Positions 6,648-14,899 of a DNA stretch of 64,000 nucleotides are shown piece by piece. The stretch lies in the IMG/VR virus record IMGVR_UViG_3300007513_002297, positions 1 to 64,000 of that record, one strand, 5' to 3'. Source of the DNA: a virus. A program made the position numbers and the translations under genes. The notes under the pieces were generated by a model that worked only from the letters and a program-made list of their open reading frames with translations, made no database searches and had not been told where the DNA came from. Every line of letters starts with the position of its first letter. The first letter of the stretch is position 1.

Positions 6648-7296
6648 TGTGCAGGATTTTTACACATCCACCGGAATTCAGGTGTATATTAAAGATCCGC
6701 TGGCTGCTAATATAAATGTAGAAGAGGTTATAGCGAAAGTAGAAGAACATGTTCCTAAACATCTCTTAGAAGAAGTGGAAATGATTGTTGTAGGATGGTT
6801 TAAAGAATTTGATGAAAGAAATTTAAACGCTTTTTATAGTGATGGTGCTTTATATATTTCTAATTTGCAAGATGACGACGCAGACATGTTTGATGACATT
6901 GTCCACGAAATTGCCCATTCGCTCGAAGAGCCTCACGGATATGAGATTTATGGAGATAAAAATTTAGAAAAAGAGTTTTTGTCTAAACGATTAGCCTTAA
7001 AAGATATTTTATGGGCCCATGGGTACAAGGCGCCCTCCTTATTTTTTATGAATTCTGAATATGATAAGGAATTTGACGAATTTCTACATGAAAAAATTGG
7101 ATACGATAAATTGGCATTATTAATGCAAGGGCTTTTTGTGAGTCCTTATGCTGCTACGTCGCTTAAAGAATATTTTGCAACCGGGTTCGCAGAATTTTAT
7201 TTGGACCCCAACCACAATTTCTTACAGCAAGTTAGCCCGGTGTTATATGGCAAACTTTTTGATCTACAAAAACAAAAAAAACTTGACAACAACTAA
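6601..7296 (+). CDS. Zinc metallopeptidase-like protein (HExxH)
   Basis: A protein of up to 231 aa with a gluzincin-type active site VHEIAHSLEE (His102, Glu103, His106 from ATG 6601) and a later GFAEFYLDP helix that could give the third ligand. The fold class resembles phage and toxin metallopeptidases of the anthrax-lethal-factor-like group, but the subfamily is uncertain. ATG 6601 overlaps the previous gene by 47 bases and lacks a good RBS. GTG 6649, just after the upstream stop, would remove 16 weakly structured residues and is a real alternative. No signal peptide, so it probably acts in the cytoplasm on a host or phage protein. Confidence 0.72.
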   Translation: MMLNYLRENHKQKTNSVQDFYTSTGIQVYIKDPLAANINVEEVIAKVEEHVPKHLLEEVEMIVVGWFKEFDERNLNAFYSDGALYISNLQDDDADMFDDIVHEIAHSLEEPHGYEIYGDKNLEKEFLSKRLALKDILWAHGYKAPSLFFMNSEYDKEFDEFLHEKIGYDKLALLMQGLFVSPYAATSLKEYFATGFAEFYLDPNHNFLQQVSPVLYGKLFDLQKQKKLDNN

Positions 7297-7311
7297 AAAT
7301 GTGGTTATAAT
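7283..7311 (+). promoter_or_regulatory. Perfect consensus sigma-70 promoter
   Basis: TTGACA (7283-7288), 17-base spacer, TATAAT (7306-7311): all 12 positions and optimal spacing. It overlaps the end of the metallopeptidase gene and precedes the nuclease and the glycosyltransferase run, so it probably drives the first block of the glycan island. Confidence 0.85.
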
Positions 7312-7334
7312 AAAAGGATAGTTTGGAGACTAAA

Positions 7335-8096
7335 TTGCCACATATATCATATTCGGAACTCAAAGATTGGGCGTTTTGTGCTTTTTACCACAAATTAACA
7401 CGAATTGACAAGCTCTCGGGATTCAAGGGAAACGCTTATACTGCTTTTGGAACAGCAATTCACAATGTTTGCGAGAAAAAGCTACTTCAAGAACAAATAA
7501 ATGAAGATTACTTTATTGAGCAGTTTGAGGAATGTATAAGTAAATTAGATGATGATGTAGAAATTGATAAAAAGCTTGTAGGGGAAATGCGCTTACAAGG
7601 TAAACAAATAATTCCTGAAATTGAAGATGCATTGGAAGATTATTTTGAAGAGTATGAGGTCTTGTCTGTCGAATTGCCTCTTTATGAAGTAATCGACGGA
7701 GACGAAGATTACATGTTTAAAGGTTACATCGATGCGATTGTAAAGACTCCAGACAACAAAGTACACATTTTTGATTGGAAGACTTGTTCTTGGGGGTGGG
7801 ACGCCCGCCGTCGAAGTGACAAAATGGTGACATATCAGCTTACCCTATATAAGCATTTTTTCGCGCAGAAGATGAACATTGATCCTAAAGATGTAGAAAC
7901 CCATTTCGCCCTTTTAAAGAGAACTGCGAAGAAAAACAGAGTTGAACTATTTAGAGTCACTAGCGGTCCTCGTAAAACAGCAAACGCATTAAATATGTTG
8001 CACAAGGCCCTATACAATATTAAAAATAGACGGTATATTAAAAACAGGCTGTCTTGCAATAATTGTAACTTTAGACACACTAAACATTGTCCATGA
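7335..8096 (+). CDS. Cas4/RecB-like PD-(D/E)XK nuclease with Fe-S cysteines
   Basis: About 253 aa. TTG 7335 is preferred because GGAG lies six bases upstream; TTG 7323 is the alternative. Nuclease motifs are Asp133 in GYIDAIV and D147-x-K149 in FDWKT. Four cysteines placed as in Cas4/AddB Fe-S nucleases are Cys15 (WAFCAF) and C241-x2-C244-x7-C252 at the C-terminus. These enzymes degrade or trim DNA ends with single-strand polarity. There is no Cas1 or Cas2 and no CRISPR repeat nearby, so a phage recombination or replication role is more likely than adaptation. Confidence 0.85.
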   Translation: MPHISYSELKDWAFCAFYHKLTRIDKLSGFKGNAYTAFGTAIHNVCEKKLLQEQINEDYFIEQFEECISKLDDDVEIDKKLVGEMRLQGKQIIPEIEDALEDYFEEYEVLSVELPLYEVIDGDEDYMFKGYIDAIVKTPDNKVHIFDWKTCSWGWDARRRSDKMVTYQLTLYKHFFAQKMNIDPKDVETHFALLKRTAKKNRVELFRVTSGPRKTANALNMLHKALYNIKNRRYIKNRLSCNNCNFRHTKHCP

Positions 8097-8103
8097 GGTA
8101 TTA

Positions 8104-9390
8104 ATGACAAAGAAAAAGATTTTGGTCTTATCAGACCACCCCCTTTCGCCGTCAGGCGTAGGGACACAAACAAAGTATATGATTGAGGCGCTCCTAAAGA
8201 CAGGGCGCTATCAGTTTATCTGCTTAGGTGGAGCAGTTAAGCATAACGACTACACTCCCCAAAAGGTAGAGCCATGGAAGGACGACTGGGTTATCTTTCC
8301 TATTGATGGTTATGGAAATCATGATATTGTGCGCTCGCTTTTGCAAAAAGAGCGTCCAGACGCATTATGGTTTATGACTGATCCTAGATTTTATGGATGG
8401 CTATGGGAAATCGAAAATGAAATTCGAGCTAATGTCCCAATGATTTATTATCATGTTTGGGATAACTTCCCGGCGCCCTATTTTAATAGCGCTTTTTATC
8501 GTTCAACGGATGAAGTGGTCTGTATCTCAAAAGTGACGCATGCGATTTTACAAGAAGTAGCGCCAGATGTTAGTTCTTGTTATCTTCCCCATGCGGTTAA
8601 TTCTAACATTTTTCACAAATTCAAGACTCCTGAAAAAACAGAACTTCTAGAACAACTTAGAACGCGAATAACGACTCAAAGCGGCACAAAATATAAAAAT
8701 CCAAAGAAAAAGATTTTCTTTTGGAATAATCGTAATGCACGCCGCAAACAAAGCGGGACCCTGGTATGGTGGTTTAAGGAATTCTTGGATGAAGTAGGGC
8801 ACGATAAGGCATGCCTATTAATGCACACCGATCCTGTAGATCAACATGGACAGGATCTTCCGCACATTATTGAGCACTTAGGCGCCGTTGATGGACAAAT
8901 TTTGATATCGAGTCAAAAAGTAACACCAGAAGAATTAGCTAATATGTATAATGTTGCTGATTACACCATTAACATTTCCGATGCAGAAGGCTTTGGACTC
9001 TCAACGCTTGAATCGCTATCTTGTGGAACTCCTATTATTGTTAATATGACAGGAGGACTACAAGAGCAAGTAACAGATGGAGAAAATTGGTTTGGATTCG
9101 GTATCGAGCCGACGTCAAAAGCCATTATAGGCTCTGTACAAGTGCCTTATATTTATGAAGATCGAATTTCACAAAAAGATTTTAACAAGACGCTCAAAGC
9201 GGCAATAAAGCTGGGTCCCAAGAGTTATAAGAAAATGTCTATTATGGGGCGCCAACATGTTAAAGACAATTATAATTTTGATAACTATGAAAAACAATGG
9301 GTGGAAACTATGGATAACATTATAGAAAAGCACGGATCTTGGAATAATAGAGAAGGCTATGAACGTTGGCACTTGCTGGAGGTGGCATGA
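8104..9390 (+). CDS. Glycosyltransferase, GT4-type (GT-B fold)
   Basis: A 428-aa protein predicted to transfer a sugar from a nucleotide donor. The N-terminal Rossmann half starts ILVLSDHPLSPSGVGTQT, with the Gly-rich loop typical of GT-B enzymes. The donor-binding half has SDAEGFGLSTLESLSCGTP, the E-x7-E signature of GT4. GAGGT precedes the ATG. It opens a run of glycosyltransferases with overlapping ends, and its stop overlaps the next start as ATGA. Acceptor and donor are unknown. Confidence 0.85.
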   Translation: MTKKKILVLSDHPLSPSGVGTQTKYMIEALLKTGRYQFICLGGAVKHNDYTPQKVEPWKDDWVIFPIDGYGNHDIVRSLLQKERPDALWFMTDPRFYGWLWEIENEIRANVPMIYYHVWDNFPAPYFNSAFYRSTDEVVCISKVTHAILQEVAPDVSSCYLPHAVNSNIFHKFKTPEKTELLEQLRTRITTQSGTKYKNPKKKIFFWNNRNARRKQSGTLVWWFKEFLDEVGHDKACLLMHTDPVDQHGQDLPHIIEHLGAVDGQILISSQKVTPEELANMYNVADYTINISDAEGFGLSTLESLSCGTPIIVNMTGGLQEQVTDGENWFGFGIEPTSKAIIGSVQVPYIYEDRISQKDFNKTLKAAIKLGPKSYKKMSIMGRQHVKDNYNFDNYEKQWVETMDNIIEKHGSWNNREGYERWHLLEVA

Positions 9391-10643
9391 GAAAAAAAGT
9401 CTTACTAAAGGGACCCCTTCTAACGCGTTCGGGGTATGGTGAGCAAACCCGTTTTGCTCTAAGGTCTCTAATGAGTCGACCCGATTTGTTTGAAATATAT
9501 ATTCAACCGCTGCAATGGGGACAGACGTCTTGGTTAGCCGATTTGGATGAAGAACGCGTCTGGATTGATCAAACTATCGAAAAGACTATAGGATACATCC
9601 AACAAAATGGCGCATTTGATATTGCAATACAAGTTACCATTCCGAACGAATGGCAAAAAATAGGGACTACCAACATTGGATATACAGCAGGAATCGAAAC
9701 AACACAAGTATCACCACAGTGGATAGAGATCGGTAACCAAATAGATAAAATTGTGGTGGTATCCAACCACGCAAAAGATGTATATCAGAAGACCGCCTAT
9801 GATGCCCACAATCAACAAACCAAAGAAGAGGTTGTGTTGCAATTGCAGACAGACATTACAGCAGTTAATTATCCAGTTAAGACCTATGAGTCACCCCAAT
9901 TGGAAGAATTGAACTTACATTATGATTTTAATTTTCTGACACTAGCTCAAATGGGCCCACGAAAAAATCTAATGAATACGATTAGATGGTTTATGGAAGA
10001 ATTTAAAGATGAAGAAGTGGGATTAGTAGTCAAGACTAACCGCGCTAAAAATTGTGTTCTCGATAGAGAATATGTTTTTAACGAAATACGCAAATTTACT
10101 ACAAGCATGGGGGATACCACATGTAAGGTATATCTTTTGCACGGAGATATGTCCGATGAAGAAATACATGCTTTATATGTACACCCCCAGTTAAAGAGTC
10201 TCGTTACTTTTACACACGGAGAAGGCTTTGGTCTTCCAATTTTTGAAGCAGCTTATAGCGGCATGCCTGTGGTGGCCACTGGATGGTCTGGGCAATTGGA
10301 TTTCTTAGTAGATGAAAACCGCAAGGAGCATTTTTATAATGTGTCGTTTGATATTGCTCCGATTCCTCAAGAGGTGGTGTGGGACGGCGTTATAACAAAG
10401 GAGTCGATGTGGGCTTATCCTCGCGAGCAGTCCGCAAAAGAGCAAATGCGCCAATGTTATAACGACATTGTTGAGAATGCTCCCGATACTCCTGCTACAA
10501 CAACTGACGAGTATCGTACGTGGCTGAACGAGAAGTTCTCTCCAGAAATCATGTATGCGCAGTTTGTAGATGCTATTATCAAGGAAGAAGAATTCGACGT
10601 AGAGTCGTGGTTGGATGGATTAGATATTCAGGAAATCGAGTGA
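9387..10643 (+). CDS. Glycosyltransferase, GT4-type (GT-B fold)
   Basis: A 418-aa protein starting at ATG 9387 in an ATGA overlap with the preceding gene and with GGAGG upstream; a TTG at 9366 in the same frame is rejected. The N-terminus (VLLKGPLLTRSGYGEQT) and the C-terminal donor site (THGEGFGLPIFEAAYSGMP) match GT4 enzymes. It is similar in architecture to its upstream neighbour, so the two may be ancient paralogues that add successive sugars. The stop overlaps the next GTG start. Confidence 0.85.
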   Translation: MRKKVLLKGPLLTRSGYGEQTRFALRSLMSRPDLFEIYIQPLQWGQTSWLADLDEERVWIDQTIEKTIGYIQQNGAFDIAIQVTIPNEWQKIGTTNIGYTAGIETTQVSPQWIEIGNQIDKIVVVSNHAKDVYQKTAYDAHNQQTKEEVVLQLQTDITAVNYPVKTYESPQLEELNLHYDFNFLTLAQMGPRKNLMNTIRWFMEEFKDEEVGLVVKTNRAKNCVLDREYVFNEIRKFTTSMGDTTCKVYLLHGDMSDEEIHALYVHPQLKSLVTFTHGEGFGLPIFEAAYSGMPVVATGWSGQLDFLVDENRKEHFYNVSFDIAPIPQEVVWDGVITKESMWAYPREQSAKEQMRQCYNDIVENAPDTPATTTDEYRTWLNEKFSPEIMYAQFVDAIIKEEEFDVESWLDGLDIQEIE

Positions 10644-11491
10644 AGTTTATTTTTGTGGCTGATTTCTTTGTCGAGCATATGCTCACCAAAGGGGTCATAG
10701 GGGGAGGAGAGCTTAATAATGAAGAGTGTATACGGTTATTAATTTCTCAAAAACATTCAGTAAGCAAAATGTTGTGCCACCAAATTACTCCTTCCTTTAT
10801 TAACGACAATAAAGATAGTAACTTTATTATCGCTAATTTTGTAAAGCTACACCCAGCTTGTATGGAGGCTCTCTCTCAAACAAACTATGTCATATACGAA
10901 CATGATCACAAATATCTTCAAGCGCGCAATCCAGCGCTTTATGAAAATTTTAAAGCCCCCAAAGAAGATATTGTAAATTTAGAATTTTATAAAAATGCGA
11001 GAGCGGTGTTATGTCAGTCACAATTTCATATGGGCATTGTTGAAAAAAACACCGGTTTAACAAATATAATCAATTTGGGTGGTAATTTGTGGCCCATTTC
11101 TTCTCTTAAGTTAGTTGAAGAAATTTCTAAAAAACAAAAGCATAAGAAATGCTCTATTTTGGATTCCCGAGAGCCTCATAAAAACACTCAAGAAGCAATT
11201 AAGTGGTGTTTGATAAATGATATGAAATTTGATTTAATTCGTAATCCGATTTATGCCGAATTTTTGTCTGCTTTGGGAACTAATGAAAAGTTTGTATTTC
11301 TTCCAAAAACTCCGGAGACGCTTTCGAGAGTGGCTGTAGAAGCGCGAATGATGAACATGTCATTGATTACCAACAATATGGTAGGCGCCTCCATGGAGCC
11401 ATGGTTTAAACTGAAAGGAAAAGAGCTTATAGAAGTTGTTTATAAAATGAGAGAAACTATTCCCGCCAAAGTGGTAGAGGCATTTAAATGA
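10640..11491 (+). CDS. Probable GT-B glycosyltransferase (283 aa)
   Basis: GTG 10640 forms a GTGA overlap with the previous stop; an upstream extension to 10520 lies inside the previous gene and is rejected. The protein begins MKFIFVADFFVEHMLTKGVIGGGE, with a Gly loop (KGVIGGGE) as in GT-B enzymes. The segment SILDSREPHKNTQEAIKW resembles the phosphate-binding region of GT4 enzymes, and LPKTPETLSRVAVEARMM takes the place of the E-x7-E loop. Divergent and shorter than its neighbours; assignment rests on these motifs and on context. Confidence 0.65.
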   Translation: MKFIFVADFFVEHMLTKGVIGGGELNNEECIRLLISQKHSVSKMLCHQITPSFINDNKDSNFIIANFVKLHPACMEALSQTNYVIYEHDHKYLQARNPALYENFKAPKEDIVNLEFYKNARAVLCQSQFHMGIVEKNTGLTNIINLGGNLWPISSLKLVEEISKKQKHKKCSILDSREPHKNTQEAIKWCLINDMKFDLIRNPIYAEFLSALGTNEKFVFLPKTPETLSRVAVEARMMNMSLITNNMVGASMEPWFKLKGKELIEVVYKMRETIPAKVVEAFK

Positions 11492-12216
11492 AAACACTAT
11501 TGCTATCTTATCCACGTAGTGGAAACTCTTGGTGTCGTTATATATTGGAATCTATAACAGGGCGCCCCACCACCGGCTTCCCTCTCTTGCACCCATGGAC
11601 AGGAAACGTTAACTCACATTATTTTGGTAATGACGAATTTGATGACGACGTTATTCTTAAGCTTCATGGAGACCCAACGGAATTGTACAGGGATCGTGCA
11701 GCGCTGCTTGGGGGTCGGACTTCCTTAATTGAAAAATACCTTAACAAAGAATATGCTTTAATACTTTTGATAAGAGATCCGGTAGAAGCCATAACTCGGC
11801 ATGAGGGACACAATCCAGGTTGCCCCATAAGATCACGCGTACGGGACCCGAATTATTATTATTTTAAAAATATTAAATTATTTGATTCTTATAATGGTTT
11901 GAAAATAGCTGTATATTATGAAGATTTAATTCAAAATCCGAAGGTGTTTATAAGAAAACTAGGAGCATTTATGGGCGTAGAAAATTATGATCAAAAGGTA
12001 GAAAGTTTTATGGACAATTTTGAACCTCATAGAGAAACATCAAGACAATTATATAGTGCCAACGTCCAGAAGACACAAACCAACGGAAAGCCCGACAGCA
12101 TTAAATTCCACAGTAGCAATTATTCTCAAAATTATTTAAAAGCACAATGGGAGAAAATAACCCAATATCAAGATCCGGACGTATTGAAATACATAGAAAG
12201 ATATAAAGTATCATGA
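11488..12216 (+). CDS. PAPS-dependent sulfotransferase-like protein
   Basis: A 242-aa protein with the 5'-phosphosulfate-binding loop YPRSGNSW (residues 8-15) at its N-terminus and a LLIRDPVEAITRHEGH segment corresponding to the 3'-phosphate-binding motif of cytosolic sulfotransferases. Such enzymes move sulfate from PAPS to a hydroxyl, often on a carbohydrate. Length is near the family minimum. It overlaps both neighbours by four bases (ATGA), so it is translated as part of the glycosyltransferase run. The most direct reading is sulfation of a glycan made by the island. No PAPS synthesis genes are seen, so PAPS would come from the host. Confidence 0.82.
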   Translation: MKTLLLSYPRSGNSWCRYILESITGRPTTGFPLLHPWTGNVNSHYFGNDEFDDDVILKLHGDPTELYRDRAALLGGRTSLIEKYLNKEYALILLIRDPVEAITRHEGHNPGCPIRSRVRDPNYYYFKNIKLFDSYNGLKIAVYYEDLIQNPKVFIRKLGAFMGVENYDQKVESFMDNFEPHRETSRQLYSANVQKTQTNGKPDSIKFHSSNYSQNYLKAQWEKITQYQDPDVLKYIERYKVS

Positions 12217-13115
12217 AAATACTTCTAACAGCGAACAAGACATACAGAGGAAATGCCGATACGGCGTATTGGTATGTTTATCTGCCTTTAAAACAATTGG
12301 GGCACGAAGTGTATTGGTATGATACGGTCGCTCCTGTAGAAAAAGATTATAGTAAAATAATAGAGAGATTTAAGCCAGATTTAATTTTTTGTTGTTTAAC
12401 TAATAATCGCACCATTACTCCTTTTGAGCCATGGCAAGAGATTATACAAGAAACAGAGTCCGGAAGGACTAAGACATTTAACTGGTTTTGTGACGATACA
12501 TGGAGGTTTGATACATTTTCTCATGGGGCGTGTCATTGCTTTAGTGTTTGCTCAACTCCCGATCCCACTTATATAGAAAAGTATAAAGCTGTTGGTTATG
12601 ATAATATATTAGTAGGCATGTGGCATGTCAACTCAGAATTTTATCCTAAAATAGAATTTGAAGAAAAAACAATTGACATGTCATTCATCGGTGCCCCCAC
12701 TCCAACTCGGAAATTAATATTTGAACAGGTAGATGTGCCAATTCAGAATATCTTTGGAGTTTCTATGGAAGAGTTGTTTTTAAAGCACTCGCAGAGTAAA
12801 ATAGGGGTAAATTTTAGCACTAACGATAATGATCCTTTTCAAAAGACAGAGATAAAACAAAGAATTTTTGAAATCACAGCCGGCGCCGGATTATTACTCA
12901 CCCAGCACCATAGCGGCATAGAACAACTTTTTGAAATTGACAAAGAAATTATCACATTCACAACTTTAGAAGAGCTTTCCGTGAAGGCTAAATTCTTGTT
13001 AAAGAATCCAAAGATAACTAAGCACATTGCTGCAGCCGGTTATAAAAGATTTATTGCAGAACATGATTCAAAAATTAGATTAAAAGGTCTTATAGAACAG
13101 ATAGGAGAACTATAA
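12213..13115 (+). CDS. CgeB-like glycosyltransferase (300 aa)
   Basis: A GT-B-like protein of the CgeB/group-1 type. It starts MKILLTANKTYRGNADTAYW, has a central CDDTWRFDTFSHGACHCFSV segment and a conserved SFIGAPTPTRK start of the C-terminal domain. The later KQRIFEITAGAGLLLTQ loop is the typical CgeB sequence for the nucleotide-sugar site (E-x-x-A-G-x-x-L-L-x-x). ATGA overlap with the sulfotransferase gene. Substrate unknown. Confidence 0.75.
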   Translation: MKILLTANKTYRGNADTAYWYVYLPLKQLGHEVYWYDTVAPVEKDYSKIIERFKPDLIFCCLTNNRTITPFEPWQEIIQETESGRTKTFNWFCDDTWRFDTFSHGACHCFSVCSTPDPTYIEKYKAVGYDNILVGMWHVNSEFYPKIEFEEKTIDMSFIGAPTPTRKLIFEQVDVPIQNIFGVSMEELFLKHSQSKIGVNFSTNDNDPFQKTEIKQRIFEITAGAGLLLTQHHSGIEQLFEIDKEIITFTTLEELSVKAKFLLKNPKITKHIAAAGYKRFIAEHDSKIRLKGLIEQIGEL

Positions 13116-13117
13116 TT

Positions 13118-14143
13118 ATGAAAATATTTGTCCCCGATTATTCATCACATGCCGGCAAGTGGATATATGCCGGCATTGCAAACGCCTGGAAACAACTCGG
13201 ACATCAACCCATTATAGATCCAGCTAAAGTGGACACAGACGGCAATTCGACCCACCACGCCCCGATGCCTGAGCACCCACTAGAGGAAGATTATATAATG
13301 ATGTTTACTGATCATAATGCTGAAAATTCGAATTCAATATTTAGAGAAAGGGTAGCCAACAGCTATAAGTCTTTTGTTTTTGTACAACCACATATGTATC
13401 CGGCCCCATGGGGCGCCCACACCAATTATCATTCGCTAGCGTCTGATAAGACAGTACAATTTCTCAACGAGAGCGATAACGTGTATTTGTGGACATTTGC
13501 TGATATCTTGACGCCAGGTTCTCTCATCGTTGACCCTCCTCGGGATCGCCGTGGCGTAATATATCAAAAATATGTACCAGATTGTTATGCGAAATGGAAA
13601 AAGGTTCACACTGTTCCCTTGGGTTTTGATTCGGTGGGATATTTGCCGATTGCTGATCCAACTTATGCTCAATATGATGTCTCCTTCGTAGGCGGCTGGG
13701 TAGATAACGGATTTAACGAAAAGCGAGCTATTATGCTAGAAATTTTTAAGGCATTTAAACATAGTGGTTTAAAGTGTGGCTTTTTCATTAATAAAAATAT
13801 TAGCCATGATCAAGAAAATAGACTTCTTTATAATAGTAAAGTATGCCTGAATATTCACGATAAATACCAGCGCGTTTTGGGGGGCGATACCAATGAAAGG
13901 ACTTATAAATCTTTAGGACTTGGTGGTGTTATGATATCAGACAAAGTTTCTCAATTGGAAAGGCTTTTTCCCAATGTAAAAACTTCGAACGATCCTGAAG
14001 AATTAGTGAGAATGGCTAAAGAATATGTTTCGCTGCCTTCTGAAGAGTTAAACGATTTAAAAGAAGAAAATCGACAAAACATTTTGGACAATCACTGTTA
14101 TACTCATAGAATGAGTCAGTTATTAAGCGCGGAAAACGATTAA
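13118..14143 (+). CDS. CgeB-like glycosyltransferase (341 aa)
   Basis: Probably a relative of the preceding gene. It begins MKIFVPDYSSHAGKWIYAGI. The C-terminal domain starts DVSFVGGWVDNGFNEKR and later has NERTYKSLGLGGVMISD, matching the R-x-[FY]-E/K-x-x-A/G-x-G pattern of CgeB-type enzymes. GGAGAAC lies about ten bases upstream of the ATG. The donor and acceptor cannot be deduced. Confidence 0.7.
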   Translation: MKIFVPDYSSHAGKWIYAGIANAWKQLGHQPIIDPAKVDTDGNSTHHAPMPEHPLEEDYIMMFTDHNAENSNSIFRERVANSYKSFVFVQPHMYPAPWGAHTNYHSLASDKTVQFLNESDNVYLWTFADILTPGSLIVDPPRDRRGVIYQKYVPDCYAKWKKVHTVPLGFDSVGYLPIADPTYAQYDVSFVGGWVDNGFNEKRAIMLEIFKAFKHSGLKCGFFINKNISHDQENRLLYNSKVCLNIHDKYQRVLGGDTNERTYKSLGLGGVMISDKVSQLERLFPNVKTSNDPEELVRMAKEYVSLPSEELNDLKEENRQNILDNHCYTHRMSQLLSAEND

Positions 14144-14158
14144 ACTCAAGAAGAAAAA

Positions 14159-14899
14159 ATGAATAATTTAAAAATGTCTGCTATTATACCTTGTTATAAT
14201 GCTGAAAAATGGATTGATGAATGTTTAAGGAGCGCTCTAATCCAAACATATGAAAATATGGAAGTTATTTTTGTTGATAACGAGAGCACGGACGATAGCT
14301 ATCAAATAGCAAAAAATGTACAGAAGGAATATCCCGAATTAAAAATATCATCCGCGCCAAACATATATCGATATTCTTGGACCGAACCAGTTGAAGAAGC
14401 CTTGACGATGGCAACGGGAGATTATTTTACAATAGTTGGCGCTGATGATTATCTAAAAGAATGTTATATTGAAAATGTAATGAAGATAGTTTCTACAAAC
14501 CCAGATAAAATCAAGTTATTGCAATCTCCGATTAAAGGCGTTAAAGGAGATAAAGAGCAATTTTTGGAAGAAATAAGGCATTCCTATAAAAATTTGGATG
14601 AATTTAAAAGACTATTGTTTGAAAAGTGTCCCGTAACAACCCCCACAATGGTTTATAAAAAAGAATTACACGATAAAGGAATTATTCGCTGGAATTCAAA
14701 AGAGTGTTTAGGCGCCGCCGATTATGATTTATATTTTAATATAGCGGATCACGGATTATTCATATATCCCTATCCAAATTGGATTGGATATTTCTACAGA
14801 TGGCATGAAGGACAAGCTACATGGGGAATGCACAAAGAAGCCACAAGCTATGATCAATTAATAAAAGAACGATGGTATAAAAGGTGGCTCAATGAATGA
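14159..14899 (+). CDS. Glycosyltransferase family 2 (GT-A fold)
   Basis: A 246-aa GT2 enzyme. The start KMSAIIPCYNAEKWIDECL is the classical nucleotide-sugar-binding beginning, followed by QTYENMEVIFVDNESTDDS. A GADD motif (near residue 97, FTIVGADDYL) serves as the metal-binding DxD. The inverting GT-A fold differs from the GT-B genes before it. It overlaps the TPP enzyme start by eight bases. Confidence 0.87.
   Translation: MNNLKMSAIIPCYNAEKWIDECLRSALIQTYENMEVIFVDNESTDDSYQIAKNVQKEYPELKISSAPNIYRYSWTEPVEEALTMATGDYFTIVGADDYLKECYIENVMKIVSTNPDKIKLLQSPIKGVKGDKEQFLEEIRHSYKNLDEFKRLLFEKCPVTTPTMVYKKELHDKGIIRWNSKECLGAADYDLYFNIADHGLFIYPYPNWIGYFYRWHEGQATWGMHKEATSYDQLIKERWYKRWLNE

Noticed and set aside
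7335-8096. CRISPR adaptation role for the Cas4-like nuclease
   Set aside because: No Cas1, Cas2, repeat-spacer array or leader is present; the nuclease fits phage DNA metabolism.
9366-9386. Seven-codon upstream extension (TTG) of the second GT4 gene
   Set aside because: ATG 9387 sits in an ATGA overlap with GGAGG upstream, the pattern of the neighbouring genes.
10520-10639. Upstream extension of the third glycosyltransferase gene
   Set aside because: It lies wholly within the preceding GT4 gene and reads as nonsense (Arg/Cys-rich); GTG 10640 overlaps the stop.
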